A stretch of DNA of 64,000 nucleotides from Ophioderma brevispina (Eukaryota > Echinodermata > Ophiuroidea > Amphilepidida > Ophiodermatidae): positions 1 through 64,000 of the forward strand of contig JAMKCH010041587.1 of the NCBI GenBank assembly GCA_023653785.1. The letters are read 5' to 3'. The notes under the pieces are model-generated. The model saw only the letters and a program-made list of their open reading frames with translations. It was not told where the DNA came from and ran no database searches. A program made the translations under genes and the position numbers. Each line of letters opens with the position of its first letter. Within the stretch, counting starts at the first letter, position 1. This document shows positions 1 through 12,193 of this stretch, in pieces.

Positions 1-7
1 CAATATG

Positions 8-19
8 GGGGGGGGGGGG
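8..19. repeat. poly(G) run
   Basis: A homopolymer of twelve G near the window edge. The remaining 20-330 bp holds no recognisable gene. The frame at 93-332 has no family resemblance and no supporting context. Confidence 0.7.
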
Positions 20-334
20 TGAAGACTTGGCTTCCGCAACAAAGGTCTAGTAGGTCAAAATTAAGGGGGTTCAGACCTGAAGTCTAAGCTGAGTGTGTTT
101 CACACCCTTTGCAGACATGATTGCTTTCGTTTATGAAGATTGTTGGTGTTATTTTCAATATTTTGGCTTCTACTTGCTAATTATTCATGAACGGATTCAA
201 GTTAATATATGGAAAAGAAATTTGATGTCCCGCGTTTTGTTTTTCAAGGGCAGTTTGAGATTAGGTCACCATAAGTGCGGGTTTCCGGTCCCTGATAAGA
301 TATTTGTGGTGCCCCATTATTCAAGGTCCTAAGC

Positions 335-1170
335 CTGTTTATATTTCATTTGGGGTCTAATCCCAGTTTGGTCTAATAGCCATTTGGTCTAACTCATTGG
401 GGTCTAAGCCCATATTGTCTCATGCCAATTTGTCTAATAACCATGAAGTCTACATCCAATTCATCTAACGCCCCAAAATGTCTCTAATAGCCGAGTTCCG
501 TCCTAAAGCCCATCTAGTCTAATGCACATTTCGTCTACTACCATTGGTCTAATTACCACAACACCATTTGGTCTAATTCCCATTGGTCTAATATCCATCT
601 TGTTATATGCCTTTTGTCTAATATCCATTTGTTCTCATGACCCCCAATTGGTCTAATATCCATTTGTCTAATATCCATCTGGTCTAATAATCCCATTTGG
701 TCTAATGTCACCTGGTTTAATATCGATTGGTCTAATACCATTTTGGCTAAAATTGAATTAGACCAAATGGATATTAGACCAAATGGATATTAGACCAAAT
801 TGGTATTAGACCAAATGGGTATTAGACCAAATGGGCGTTAGACCAGATGAATATTAGAACAAATGGATTTAGTCCAATGGATTAGCCCCCCCACAAAATT
901 GGGGGGGGGGGGGTGGTTTTAACCAAGGGGATATGTAGACAAAAAGAATTAAGACCCGATGTGTATTAGAACCACTTATGCATTATACCAATTCGGTTAT
1001 ATAGACGATATGGATATAGACGATATGAGATTTAGACCATATATGAGACTACACTGGATATTGAAGACTAAGGTTATTAGCCTAACTGGTTATTATACTA
1101 TGGTAATTAGACCAATTGGGAGTTAGCCAAAATGGCCATTAGACCCAATTGGGATTAGACCAACTGGTAA
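335..1170. repeat. 16-18 bp minisatellite that switches strand at about 750
   Basis: From about 335 to 745 the plus strand repeats units like GGTCTAATATCCATTT. From about 755 onward the same unit appears as its reverse complement, ATTAGACCAAATGGAT, repeated to about 860 and more degenerately to 1,170. The switch point lies at about 745-760. A poly(G) run of about 14 bp at 901-914 interrupts the second arm. The arms could pair as a long imperfect hairpin. The frame at 553-741 (minus) is only the translated repeat. Confidence 0.85.
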
Positions 1171-1685
1171 TTACATTCCCACTAAGCCTGTAAGTTTTCC
1201 GTTGTTAGGTTGGCCTATAGGGAATAAGAGCGTGACCTCTAAACAACTGATACATGCCGTAAATTGTTTCTATCTTATTTATTTATTGACTATGAACCTC
1301 ACTCATATAGACTAATGTTTTTGACAGACCACACAAACGGAATCGACCTATTGAAAATTATTCACATTACCTCTTCCAGGGAACTCATTCAAACAGTCCG
1401 CAAATGACTCATATTTTTGCTACTGGGAACATACTTCGAATAGTAGTAATAAGACACTGCAAGTCCTTAGGGTTTTTCCCTTGTGACGTAGATGATTTTT
1501 GGATTCTTCTCAAATAATTTGTTAGGTAGCAACTTTGTGCCGGTAGATGAGTTTTTGATTAAGCGTGAGAGGGCATGTTGTTCACACCATATAGACGGCG
1601 GTACCTGGATCGAAGCTGAAAATCAAAGCATATTCATCTAGATGTGTTGGTTAAAGATGGTAAACTACAGAGTTGTATACAGACA
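1171..1685. other. unassigned sequence
   Basis: No coding similarity, repeat period or hairpin recognised. Confidence 0.5.
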
Positions 1686-1686
1686 A

Positions 1687-1945
1687 CGCGGAGGGGGGGG
1701 GGGGTGGGTGTTAAGAGGGAGAAGGTAAAACAAGAAAGCAAAGAGATAGTGACTGGGAAACAGTGGCAGAGAAAGAGTGATGATCCAACAATTGGTATAT
1801 ATTATAAAGGGTAGTGGTATAAATGACAACTCGGATGGGGGGGTGGGGGTGTTAAGATATGGAGAAGAGTAAAAAAGAAAGCAAAAGAGATAGTGACTGG
1901 GAAACAGTGGCCGAGAAAGATTGCTGAGTCGCACGCAATATTGGG
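1687..1945. repeat. two-copy tandem duplication, period about 146 bp
   Basis: Two copies of a G-run followed by 'gtgttaaga' and a purine-rich stretch containing 'gatagtgactgggaaacag' (about 1,690-1,790 and 1,836-1,925). The minus-strand frame at 1,665-1,970 is a translation of this duplication. Confidence 0.75.
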
Positions 1946-1970
1946 TATAGACTTCATAAAAAATTAACAA

Positions 1971-3050
1971 ATGCCATTTATGCTATTACTTGTTGGATAT
2001 GCCCGTATACCTGAGAAACATGGTTGACTGGCGTATATTCCCAATTAAGGCGCCCTCATCAAGGACATGCAGGGACATTCCTTTATGGCATCAAAGTCGC
2101 CGTCTTTCATTATGATTTTGAAGCACTTTCTTCATCCATGTTGTACCCTTAAATAAACATGAAAAAATATGAGGAAAAACTTACATCAGATATGACATCA
2201 AAAGATAAAAACGACCTGTCTACTTTAAACCAGGAAACACCAAGGAAATGTATAACCATTACCGACAGGGGCGAAAACAGTCTTCGGCATTTACATTCAG
2301 ATTCCTATACCCTATTTGAAGGTCAAAAGATATGCCTGGATATTGCTAATGGATGAGGGAAAATAAGACTTCCGACCCAAACTCCGTCTCAGAAGCACAC
2401 AAATACATTATTATTAAGTAAGATTTTTTTTTTGATTTCATTGATCGAAATCTATCACATCAGCTAGCTTACAAGAATGTTTTTTTTAATCAGCGGTTTA
2501 GATTTACCTGAGATATTTTGTAAAGATGTAAATTTGGGCATTAATCAACGAGTTCCCATGTAAGTATCTACAAAAATGATTTATTAAAAGTTTGCGCAGA
2601 TCTTCAACGGCACTACGGTATTTTATTGGCCTGGGACTTTTTAATATATTCAAAGTGAAAACCTAGGTACTTTAGAATTGCCAAGAAAATAGCGTTTGAT
2701 ACATAACCGCACTCGTAATCGAAATCACCAGGGTACCAATGTACAAGATCTATAATGCTAAGCGTGCCACAAAGGCTATTGTATTACCAGTTGGTCAGGC
2801 GACGTGACTGAATTCAATCGGCAGGGTTAGGTGACATGCGCAAGGCGTATGCTTGTACTTGTAATGTAGCATTCTTTTAAAAGTCATGGATAGATAGACT
2901 TGAACGTTTACCTATCGTTGACATCTTAACACTGCTTTGCTGTCATGATTTGGAAATCTGGCCTGATGATTGCCGTGAAAAGCGTGTGTAAAAACTCTCA
3001 TTTCTCACATTAAAGTACAATGAGTCATTTTCGATTGGCAAGCTATTTGG
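1971..3050. other. unassigned sequence
   Basis: No recognised gene. A 65-codon frame at 2,159-2,356 (plus) begins with a Lys/Glu-rich stretch but has no splice context or family resemblance that I can support. Confidence 0.4.
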
Positions 3051-3055
3051 GAAAG

Positions 3056-3762
3056 GTTGTTATTCACACAAATGACTGTCAATATAACAATAGATTGTGG
3101 ACTGGGATGTTTGAATATTTATGTACAGGTATGGACAATTCGTCCACACACAAAATTTGATCAATATGACAAATATATTTGTGGACTGGGGGGTTTGATA
3201 TTTATCGTACAGGTATGGATAATTCGTCCACACACAAATATGGTGACACTATGACAATATATGATGTGCTGGGATGTTTGAATATTTATGTACAAGTATG
3301 GACAATTCGTCCACACACAAATATTGTGATCAATATGACATATTATTGTGGGATGATGTTTGAATATTTATCGTACAGATATGGACAATTCGTCCACACC
3401 ACAAATATTTGCTCAAATGACAAGTATGTTGGGCTGGGATGTTTGAATATTATCGTAGAGGTATGGACAATCGTCCACACACAAATATTTGATCAATATT
3501 GCCAGATATTGTGTGACGGGGAGGTGAATATTATCGTACAAAGTATGTGACAATTCGTCACACACAAATATTGATCAATATAGACAATAATTGTGAATGG
3601 GATTTTGCATATTATCGTAAGTATGGCCAGAGTCCACACACAAATAGTTTGATAAGTATTGACAACATATGTGTGACTGGGGGATGTTTGAAATATCTGT
3701 AGAGGTATGGACATTTGTCCAACACAAATATTGATCAATTTGACAATATCGTGTGACTTGAA
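3056..3762. repeat. about 83-bp tandem array, roughly 8 units
   Basis: The landmark 'gtatggacaattcgtcc' recurs near 3,124, 3,210, 3,293, 3,375, 3,458, 3,538, 3,618 and 3,700, giving spacings of 80-86 bp. Each unit also carries 'cacacaaatattgatcaat' and 'gggatgtttgaatatt' variants. The plus-strand frames at 3,057-3,550 are translations of this array and show the period as a peptide repeat. Confidence 0.9.
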
Positions 3763-4265
3763 TGTTGAGATATTAATCGAAATGGGTAAAAGTGTCAAAA
3801 TTTTAGCATGCTGTTTTATATCTCCAATATTCTTGCACAATGAAGCATATTATTCTATATATCTCTTGACAACAATCTTTAAGATTTTGGTTTTGAAATA
3901 GCGATAGGATTTAAGGAAAATTCCAAAAGTACATGGGAATTCAGAAAAGCGGTGGTAGTTTCGAACGCCAAGAGTGGACTAACGGCGTTACGGTGAAATC
4001 AAAACAAGTACTACTCCTCCCAAATACGTACCAGCTTTAGGAAATGTGTTAATGAGGAAGACATCATCTGTTTCTGACCTCCCAGGTCTTAAGAGCTGGC
4101 TGTACCGGGGGAATGTCTTGGACGCCGATATCCATGGTATTCATGTCTAACACGGTCTTCTCCGTAACAGGGAGACGAGGTAAAATGAGGCGAGGAGTTT
4201 CCGTAAACTTAAATAATGATATATAAAAAGAGAGGACACTCAATATATTACAATATATGGATAAC
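3763..4265. other. unassigned sequence
   Basis: AT-rich, with no gene or repeat recognised. Confidence 0.4.
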
Positions 4266-4269
4266 CACA

Positions 4270-4420
4270 CGACACACACACACACACACGGACACCCACC
4301 CGCGCACTCCTTGCACACCCACACCTGCCCGCCACCCCTCATCCAACACAGCAGGGACGAACACACACACAAACACATCCACACCCACACACTCACGGAA
4401 CACACTTTTACCGGACACTC
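4270..4420. repeat. (CA)n-rich simple sequence
   Basis: Imperfect CA and CACAC tracts with interspersed C-rich bases. The frames across it (4,064-4,636 minus; 4,216-4,437 plus) are low-complexity shadows. Confidence 0.8.
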
Positions 4421-6685
4421 ACAATAAAGGAGTCTAGGTTTGCCACGGGGAACCGCTACTCCATTGCCATACACACGGCAAAGAATCCTCAAACCACAAC
4501 AAAACGAGGCACGTCGTGCTAATTGCGACGGCACACCACCCCGCACCATGCATAATGCAGTCGTGTGATCTATTCCAACCAATACTGCAAGGGGTCGTGC
4601 ATGTACAAACAGTGGAAATCCGATGCGCCATGACACGAGGTTGCGACGTCCATGTGAATTGAATGTAAAACACGATTCGACGAACTAGCAAAACGGTAAA
4701 GGAACGATGTCATGGATGGGAATGTTTGGAAGAAGTGTGGTTTTGCTTTGTGCGTATCAGCAATGGAGTGCATAAAGACGATGTAGAACTAAAACACTGA
4801 AACATTTTCGCTAATATGACTTTGATCTATTGCAACACAAATTGTACTAAGTGGTGCTATGAAATTATTATGAGCAACATGGCATGAATGTAATGGATTA
4901 ATTTGATCAGGTGCAAGGCTTCTGGCTTTGTATAGGCGCTATACAGGTGACCAAACCAAGGTTAATTATATAAGCAGTGGCGCGCTTTCCAATATGGTCT
5001 AAGATGTGTAACGAAGTTCGTGTGCCACACGCGAGCGCGCGCAACGCACAAACACACAAACACACTGGGAAAATGGGCCGAGGACAAAAGAAAAATTGAG
5101 CACTATTGTTAGAAAGAAGGTCTTCGGTCGTAAGCAAAACCAAAAGGGTATTTCTGACCTTTGGTGTCCCCGAGATGCCGTAAGAACGTACATAAAAACA
5201 AGTTTGAATATGTGAATAAAAATAATTCAAGCCTAATTCACATGTCGTATTTGCTGTCAAAGGTCTATGTCATGTTTGATCTGTTGTTAAAGGCTTAAAG
5301 ACCAAGGGCCATCTCGCATATTTATCTGATAACGATATCGATATTTTAGCAGTTGTGTTATAGCAGAGAGAGATTTATATAGCGCCTTATGCTAGTGGCC
5401 TCTTAAGCGCTTTCATAAATGGTCGCTGATCACTGTGGCCCCAACCATACCATAAACCATTTAGCAATCATTTCAAGGGATGCAGCAGAGCGGGATCAGA
5501 GCGTCCCTTATCAGCAAACATACATCGAGATAACCATCGCAGCCGGGACAGCTTCCCAAAATATCGCATGGGTAAATCGAGACAACCAAGCGGTTAATTT
5601 CTTGTCCAGGGAAATTACAAGACAGTGAATCTCACAGGGCTCGAAACGCACGCCTATACGCACGCCTATACGCATGATTGAACATACACTGGAGTCGAGG
5701 CTTACCTGATTGAGCTAACATGTCCGCTATCTTGTCTGTTCCCACCAAGGATCATTTCAATTTGCGCAGCCCTAGATTAGCTTAGATTATATGGCGCCTG
5801 TAGAACGTACGTACTCATAGCGCATGTTATGACTATTAGTTTCACTTAGAGGAATATATCAGAGTGTGCCAAAATGTAACATTCAGGAAAAAATGTTAAA
5901 AATTATTTCCGTATGTACTCGCTTAAAGTTATGACGGCTAATTATTCCTCTAGCCAATTTCCCTTTTACCCCATCAATTTGGGTCCCTGGAGGTACAAGC
6001 AATTTAGTAAAAGGGTATCATTCAGTAGGGCCACTTTCACCTGGATATGCTTAATTGGTAAGTAGGCTGAAAATGTATTAAGGAATTGGATTTTGGGACA
6101 TAAGTTAAAAACAAGTAGGAATAGGTTAATATATCAATATTTAATTACAGGTAAATTATTGCTTTTTTAACTGTAGTATGTTTCTGATTCAAGTAAAAGC
6201 ATTCATATGATTATCGCTTCAAGATGGCAAGTTGTTCTCAAACTGGTAACAGCTACAATTCACCAACGAGAACGTGTGTTAAAGGCCTAGGCCTAAGGTG
6301 ACAACTACTTCCTCCACCCAGGAGCCATAGGGACCATTCGTTTATTTTTGTCAAAAAAAAAAAAAAGGAATACAATACACTACTTTGACAAATACCAGAG
6401 ATATGGAGTGAGCTGAAATAGGAACAGGGGGAACAGTGGAAGGCGAAGGCAGTACCCAAAGCCAAGCAAATGTCAACAACGTAAAAGGGTACTCCAACAG
6501 TCTGAGGAAATCCAAGTATCATCGCAAGAAGGAATACTTTACTCCATCATCTTTTAAAGAGTATAAGCGTTATAACAAGGATGATTTGGGCTGAGTATGG
6601 AACAACCCCCTTAATTGGCAGAGGAATCACCCTTTGCAAATGATCTTCAAAGAAGGGTGGCTACTGTACAGGGCTTGTCAACCAC
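4421..6685. other. unassigned sequence
   Basis: No recognised gene. A short G/C-alternating patch lies near 5,030-5,065, and 'gatttatatagcgcc' near 5,371 followed by 'gcgctttc' near 5,408 resembles a dispersed repeat motif, but I cannot assign it. An A run lies at 6,353-6,366. Confidence 0.4.
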
Positions 6686-6689
6686 CCCA

Positions 6690-7925
6690 ACATCCACAGC
6701 TTTCGCCATACTCATCACCCAGAACAGCTTCGCCATACTCAGGACCAGATCAGCTTTTCGCCCTACTATTACTCAGAACAGCTTTCGCCATACCTCATTA
6801 TCCAGAACAGCTTTCGCCATTATCATTACCCAGAAAAGTTCAGCAAACTCTTTACCCAGAACAGCTTTCGCAATACTCATACCCAGAAACATGCTTTTTT
6901 TGCCTAACTCAATATCCAGACAGTTTTCGCCAGTACTTAGTGAAAGAAACGCTTTCGCCATACTCATTACCAGAACAGCTTCGCCGTACTCATTACCCAG
7001 AGCAGTTTTCGCCATACTCATTGACCAGAAACAGCTTCGCCAATCAGTGCCCAGAACATGCTTTCGCCATGCCTCATTACCAAGAACATTGTTCGCCATA
7101 TCTTACCCGGGGAACAAGCTTTCGCCATACTCATGACCAGAACAGCTTTGCCATAATCATTACCAGAAAACAGCTTTCGCAATACTCATTACCCAGAACA
7201 GCTTTCGCAATACTCATACCCAGAAGAGCTTTCCAATACCATACCCGAAGAGCTTTCGCCTACTCATTACCCAGAAAAGCTTTCGCCATACTCATTACCC
7301 AGAAAAGCTTTCGCCATACTCATAACCAGAACAGCTTTCGCCATACCAATCATTACCCAGAACAGTTTTGCCATACTCTGACCAGAACAGCTTTCGCCAA
7401 ACTCATTACCCAGAACAGCTTTCGCAATACTTTCCCATTTTTACCAGAAGTTTTCGCCATACTCATTGACCAGAACCAGCTTTCGCCATACTAATACACA
7501 GAAGAAGCTTTCGCTCATTACTCATTACCCAGAACGGTTTTCCGCATACCATTTGACCAGAACATTTTCGCCATACTCGTTACCCAGAACAGCTTTCGCC
7601 ATACTTATTAACCAGAACAGCTTTCGCCATACTCTTTACCCAGAACAGCTTTCGCAATACTATACCCAGAAGGCTTCGCCCATACTCAGTACACCAGACC
7701 AGCTTTAAAGCCATCTCAGTATCCAGAACAGTTTCGCCATTACTCATTTACCAGACACAGCTTCGCCATACTCATTGACCAGAACAGCATTCGCCATAAT
7801 CATTTACCAGAAAATTTCGCTATACTCCATTACCAGAACAGCTTCGCCATACTCATTACCCTAGAAAGCTTGCGCCAGACTATTACCAGAACAAGCTTTC
7901 GCCTACTCCATACCCAGAACAGCGT
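6690..7925. repeat. 28-bp minisatellite, roughly 40 or more units
   Basis: Unit close to CAGAACAGCTTTCGCCATAC followed by TCATTACC (28 bp), repeated head-to-tail with frequent 1-2 base indels. Because 28 is not a multiple of three, all three frames carry the same peptide theme, which accounts for the overlapping open frames at 6,615-7,708 and the minus-strand frames. There is no sign that it is translated. Confidence 0.93.
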
Positions 7926-8160
7926 CCCACCACAGAGAGTACGTGGCTCAATGTGATTGGAAAAATAATTTTCGTAAGTTCTAATTCCCTTTAATTGGAC
8001 CAAATGTGAAACCAATAAAAAGTCTTATGTAGCTAGGAAACTGTTCTAACCATTGCATTATGAAAAATTTTTCAAATCCTCAAGTAACCTTCAATGTTAA
8101 ATTTTTGGCACCCTCTGTTGGTGTCGAAAACGATAGTACGAATATATAAACGCCGTAATC
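7926..8160. other. unassigned flank of the 28-bp array
   Basis: Nothing recognised. Confidence 0.4.
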
Positions 8161-8164
8161 AACA

Positions 8165-8250
8165 CTAGAACACATGCACACACACACACACGCACAAAAA
8201 CGCACACATACACAAACACACACACATACGCGACACACACGCGCATATTA
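8165..8250. repeat. (CA)n microsatellite
   Basis: Imperfect CACACA tract with CG and CATA interruptions. Confidence 0.85.
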
Positions 8251-9549
8251 GAGATGTTTAGATGTTTTGTGGGCAATGTGTACTTGAACTTGGAGTGTTG
8301 AATAGCTTTGAATTCTTATATTTATGAATCAATCGAGCAAAAGAATTCATCGCGCATGACATCTATAACCTCCCTAACTTGCTATTGTGGTGCACAGACA
8401 AGGAGCACATAAAAGTGCAACTCCTGATGAAATTTGCTACTTTTCGTCAGTTACAGCCGTTCTACCTTCAACGGTAAGATTCATCTCCACCTTTCCGGTT
8501 GTCAGACATTGATTAGTGGCGTGTCCTGCTTCGGGCACTACTTCGGCGATATGTTATTTTTGGGCATATCGTATCGTTATATCCACATAATATCACGTGA
8601 AATCAATCAGGCGCACTATAGTTCGTCCTAGTAAAAAATAAATTTTCGGTCAGAGAAAACTTTTAAAAATTGTTTTCAGGCGGACTGAAAATAATAACTA
8701 CATTAATTAACCATTGCTATAAAAAGTGTGTTTCCTGAAGTAGACGTACCAGAGTAATTACTACAGTGTAGTCCATATGTCACTGCACTTATTATAGTCT
8801 ACACAGGAGGCAGCCAGGCCAGGGTCAATCTGATAGGACGCAAGTACGTTATTAGGCTCGCCAGGAGATCCCCCGTCGGGACAAGTAGTTTTTGCACATT
8901 TACGTTACATTTACACCCGCTTAAAGGCACCGGCAATCAGTGATTACAAAAAAGAGAAAAAAATCTTAATGCAAATTATTATTTGTTCGTATTTGTGGAG
9001 CGTATGAGTGACTACAAAATGAAGTGTGTGGTAACAAACTACAAGCGAAGTGGGACATCAATGGGAACGAAGATGCCTCCTCTCCTCAATGGCCTACTTT
9101 TGGAACTACTTTTCAACCTTAACAACTCCACTTGCAATAATGAAAGCCCCCATGTCACTGGGGGAAATTGCGTAAAGGCAAAGATGTTAAAAATCTGGCA
9201 ATGTCACCTGAAGTTGCCGAAAGGCAGTTCTCCCAACTTTGGAAAACTTTGTGCAATTTACGGATATTTTTGCGGATTCGGTAATTTTATGCATCTTCCT
9301 CAGTGACATGGGGCCTATGAATATCACCTGCAGAGCACTGGGACATCGATGGGACGAAGATGGCTCCCTCAATGACCTGCCTATGGAACTAGTTCTCACC
9401 CATAACAACTTAACTTTTACTATGGGACTTCGATGGTTACGAAAATGACCCCTTCATGTCCCGCCTATTCATATGGCTGATGAGAGTCGTGTTCTCAGAT
9501 TACGCAGATCCTAGGAAACCCTTTGTCTGGATTCGACAGATGATTTCTT
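8251..9549. other. mostly unassigned; short dispersed repeat in 9,040-9,450
   Basis: The motif GGGACATCRATGGGAMGAAG recurs near 9,052, 9,341 and, more diverged, 9,424. The peptide 'GTSMGTKMPP' read from the first copy resembles a Penelope RT motif but arises from this DNA repeat. No gene is called. Confidence 0.45.
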
Positions 9550-9706
9550 GGAAAGAGTTCCATATGTACCCCCTCATATATATTTACATGATACAAAATT
9601 TATTTTAATATTGGCCTTGTTTCTTTAAAAACTGAATAAACAGCTAAATAATTAAATTTTATGTTGCATGTAATCGATGGAAGGGGGTACATAGGGAACT
9701 CTTTCC
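9550..9706. mobile_element. 157-bp MITE-like element with inverted ends
   Basis: The ends are inverted: GGAAAGAGTTCCATATGTAC at the left, and GTACATAGGGAACTCTTTCC at the right preceded by GAAGGGG. The interior is AT-rich with no coding capacity. A related pair of ends occurs at about 14,046 and 14,180. No clean target duplication is seen. Confidence 0.7.
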
Positions 9707-10711
9707 ACTTCTTCCTGTTTTGGTTACATCATACCGAAGAAACATCAACATTTTATTGAATTTCTTCCGCAACGCTTTCCACTGTTTCTATCAATTCAAA
9801 TGGATCTTCACTTAAAAGATTCTTTTCCCCTATTCCTTGTGTACATATAAGATGATCCCCCAGACTGACCGACCTCCTCCAAACCCACAGACTCCCTTCA
9901 TTCCTCCAATTGACCTCATAGAGCCCACCTAAATATACCAAATCCGCTCCCTACATCAGCCATGGCCTTCCGGTCTCAACAGAATCTGATCTAACCATGG
10001 ACAAACTCAATGTCAAGAGTCACTGAGCTGGGGGATGATCTATTCCAGGCCCATGGGTACCCTGATAGCCTAGTTAAAAGGCAAATCCACAAAGCATTGG
10101 ACATACTCTGGTCAGAAGTCCTTGACCCACGGTTAAGGAGGCGAACAAAAGCTTGGGCGGGTCGAGATATTTTTCCGTAGTTACGTGTGAAATACACTAT
10201 AGCGTCCACTTTAACCAAATTCGAAACAAATAATTTCTCAAAATTGAGCAGATTCGAACCTACAACAAGCAGAGATTAAGAAGAAGCTTCTCTCCAGACA
10301 AGAGGGATTTTTTGCCAAATGTTTTGGGAATTTTAATACAATATAACTTGTCACGGAACAAAGATGACTCATGTGTATATATTAATATATAATGTAAACA
10401 CTAGAAACTATTAACATCATGTTATTAGTGAACTGTGGCTATTAAAGATGAGGCTGTAATACATGCAAGTAACTACGGAAAGAACAGGTCTTGCCGTGTT
10501 CCCTTTGGTAATCACATATCACCTATATCAACCCAACGCTATTTAACCATACTTCCCTCATGCTCAGAATGCAGGGAGTTTATTCATACTGAATCATTTG
10601 GTTCACAGACAATTAATAATTTCCGTATTGTGGGTAGTAATTTGCTAACCACGTAATATATCCCGGCTATATTTCCCGTATTGCTGATGATTACAAACAT
10701 ACACCCGGGTG
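9707..10711. other. unassigned sequence
   Basis: No recognised gene. A B-box-like GGTTCGAATC is present on the minus strand near 10,245-10,258, but no convincing A box lies upstream. Confidence 0.4.
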
Positions 10712-10744
10712 GGGGGGGGGGTGGGGGGGGGGGGGGGGGGGGGG
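10712..10744. repeat. poly(G) run
   Basis: About 30 G with a single T interruption. The Pro- or Gly-rich frames across it are shadows of the homopolymer. Confidence 0.9.
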
Positions 10745-11435
10745 TAGACACGACCTCGCTCGATTGGGCAGTGGGGATTTCTAAACGGTATTTTGGGGGC
10801 ACGCTTTATATGGCAGTCTCGGTCCCAGTGTACATTAAAAAATCATCTCTAACTTGTTCAAAAGATCTTAGTAATATCATGAAAACTACGAAAAAATGAA
10901 TTACTTCAAAATCCTGTTCGGGTGAGTGGATAACCCCGCTGCAAATGTAATTTCCAAAACGGTCATTTAGATTTAAACTTTCGTGACCAGGCCTAGTCTT
11001 TAGTCAAGTCCGTTTGTAATCGTTCGATATGCGTAAGAGCGCCCTCCTACCCATTACCGTTAAGTCTTTGAACAGACTATAGCAACCGGAGTTCATGCCG
11101 TTTTGAATTTGCTGTTGCTGTTAGGATGGCATGTCCTAAACCCCCTGGATTACACCAAGCATTATATATAGACTCCTACTTTTACATACATTAAAATCTA
11201 ATGGTGGAGTAATGATCTTGTGCATCTGTGATGTGGATGAGACTGCTCTGCCAGCCACCTCTGAGAGCACTATCCTATAACCAAACACTGCTGGCAATGC
11301 AAACCACAAATATACCTGTATACAGTAATTTATTTTCTCCGTTCAGGTATAAAGAAATTTTGAAATTCCCTGCTTGTTTTAAGAATGGTGACTAGGCCCT
11401 ACTTCCAGGCGGTCTTTAAAAGAGGTAAGTTAAAT
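10745..11435. other. unassigned sequence
   Basis: Nothing recognised. Confidence 0.4.
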
Positions 11436-11439
11436 GTTT

Positions 11440-11720
11440 CCCCAGTCTACAGTGTAGTGGTCAGGCGTACTCTCCGAATTCAACTACTGTGCTCATCCAC
11501 ATGGTCACTGATAACGCGCCGAGACATCGCACCCCAAATTTGTGAGTTCCGGCGCTCCACCTAGGCCAATGTGTTTCGCCCCTTGAGTAAGGCGCTTTAC
11601 CTCAATTACGATGCCCACCAGGGTAATAAATGGGTACCGGCATTATTCAATTTTGGGAAGGTACCAGACCTCTGTAGAGGAGTTGTAGCGATCCCCCTAC
11701 AAAAACATATGGTATGGTGA
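11440..11720 (+). mobile_element. SINE-like element with tRNA-like head
   Basis: A degenerate A box (GTGTAGTGGTCAGGCG, about 11,450) and a weak B box (GTGAGTTCCGGCGCTC, about 11,541) precede a body with 'cttgagtaaggcgctttacc' and 'ataaatgggtacc'. That body resembles tRNA-derived SINE sequence seen in marine animals. A similar body follows the tRNA-like head at 38.9 kb. Borders are approximate, and no 3' tail or target duplication was defined. Confidence 0.5.
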
Positions 11721-11902
11721 GTTGGGGCCAAATCGCTCGAACGAGAGATTGGGCAGTCCGTTCCTGTATACACAGGTCCGTCCCCCTTACCTTTTTTTAC
11801 TGCCTTTGACATGAGAGCCTGGTCTTGGACTGCCTTCATTGTTGGGCATTGGGAAAGCTGGTCTACAATGACTTAGTTTATGTTGTTATTGATTAGTACT
11901 CT

Positions 11903-12193
11903 GTAGGCCTCCATAGATACTAGAGATAGGCCTAGACAAGAGAAGATTTCAGTAGCTTCCCACAATGCATTGCTTCCAATGGAGGTTTTTGTACAGGTCC
12001 TGATGCGAATCGTTAGTGATGAAACATGGCTAAATTGACAGTACTGATCACAAACTTGCATTTTAAGAGTATTTCATCTCTAACGATTCACATGACTACC
12101 TGTACAAAAACTTCCAATGGTAGCAATGTATTGTGGGAAGCTACTGATATCTTCTCTTGGCCTAGACTAGCCTAGGGGCCTGTGGTCTAGGCC
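11903..12193. mobile_element. foldback element with about 120-bp arms
   Basis: The left arm at 11,903-12,024 pairs with the reverse complement of 12,074-12,193. Shared tracts include CTTCCCACAATGCATTG with CAATGTATTGTGGGAAG, and GTTTTTGTACAGG with CCTGTACAAAAAC. The loop is about 50 bp. It is non-coding; the minus frame at 11,873-12,061 lies inside it. Confidence 0.85.

Noticed and set aside
4064..4773. Several overlapping open frames on both strands, one of 190 codons
   Set aside because: They span CA-rich simple sequence, lack family motifs and have no splice context.
6615..7708. Open frames up to 286 codons with a repetitive peptide
   Set aside because: The peptide repeats arise from a 28-bp DNA repeat read in three frames.
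8983..9306. Penelope-like RT motif 'GTSMGTKMPP'
   Set aside because: The underlying DNA motif recurs near 9,341 and 9,424 in unrelated frames, and no other RT motifs are near.
9476..9530. Hammerhead-ribozyme-like CTGATGAGAG ... GGAAACC
   Set aside because: Stem II is too long and poorly paired before GAAA, and stems I and III do not form; not near a Penelope terminus.
10240..10262. B-box-like GGTTCGAATC on the minus strand
   Set aside because: No A box at proper distance and no cloverleaf.
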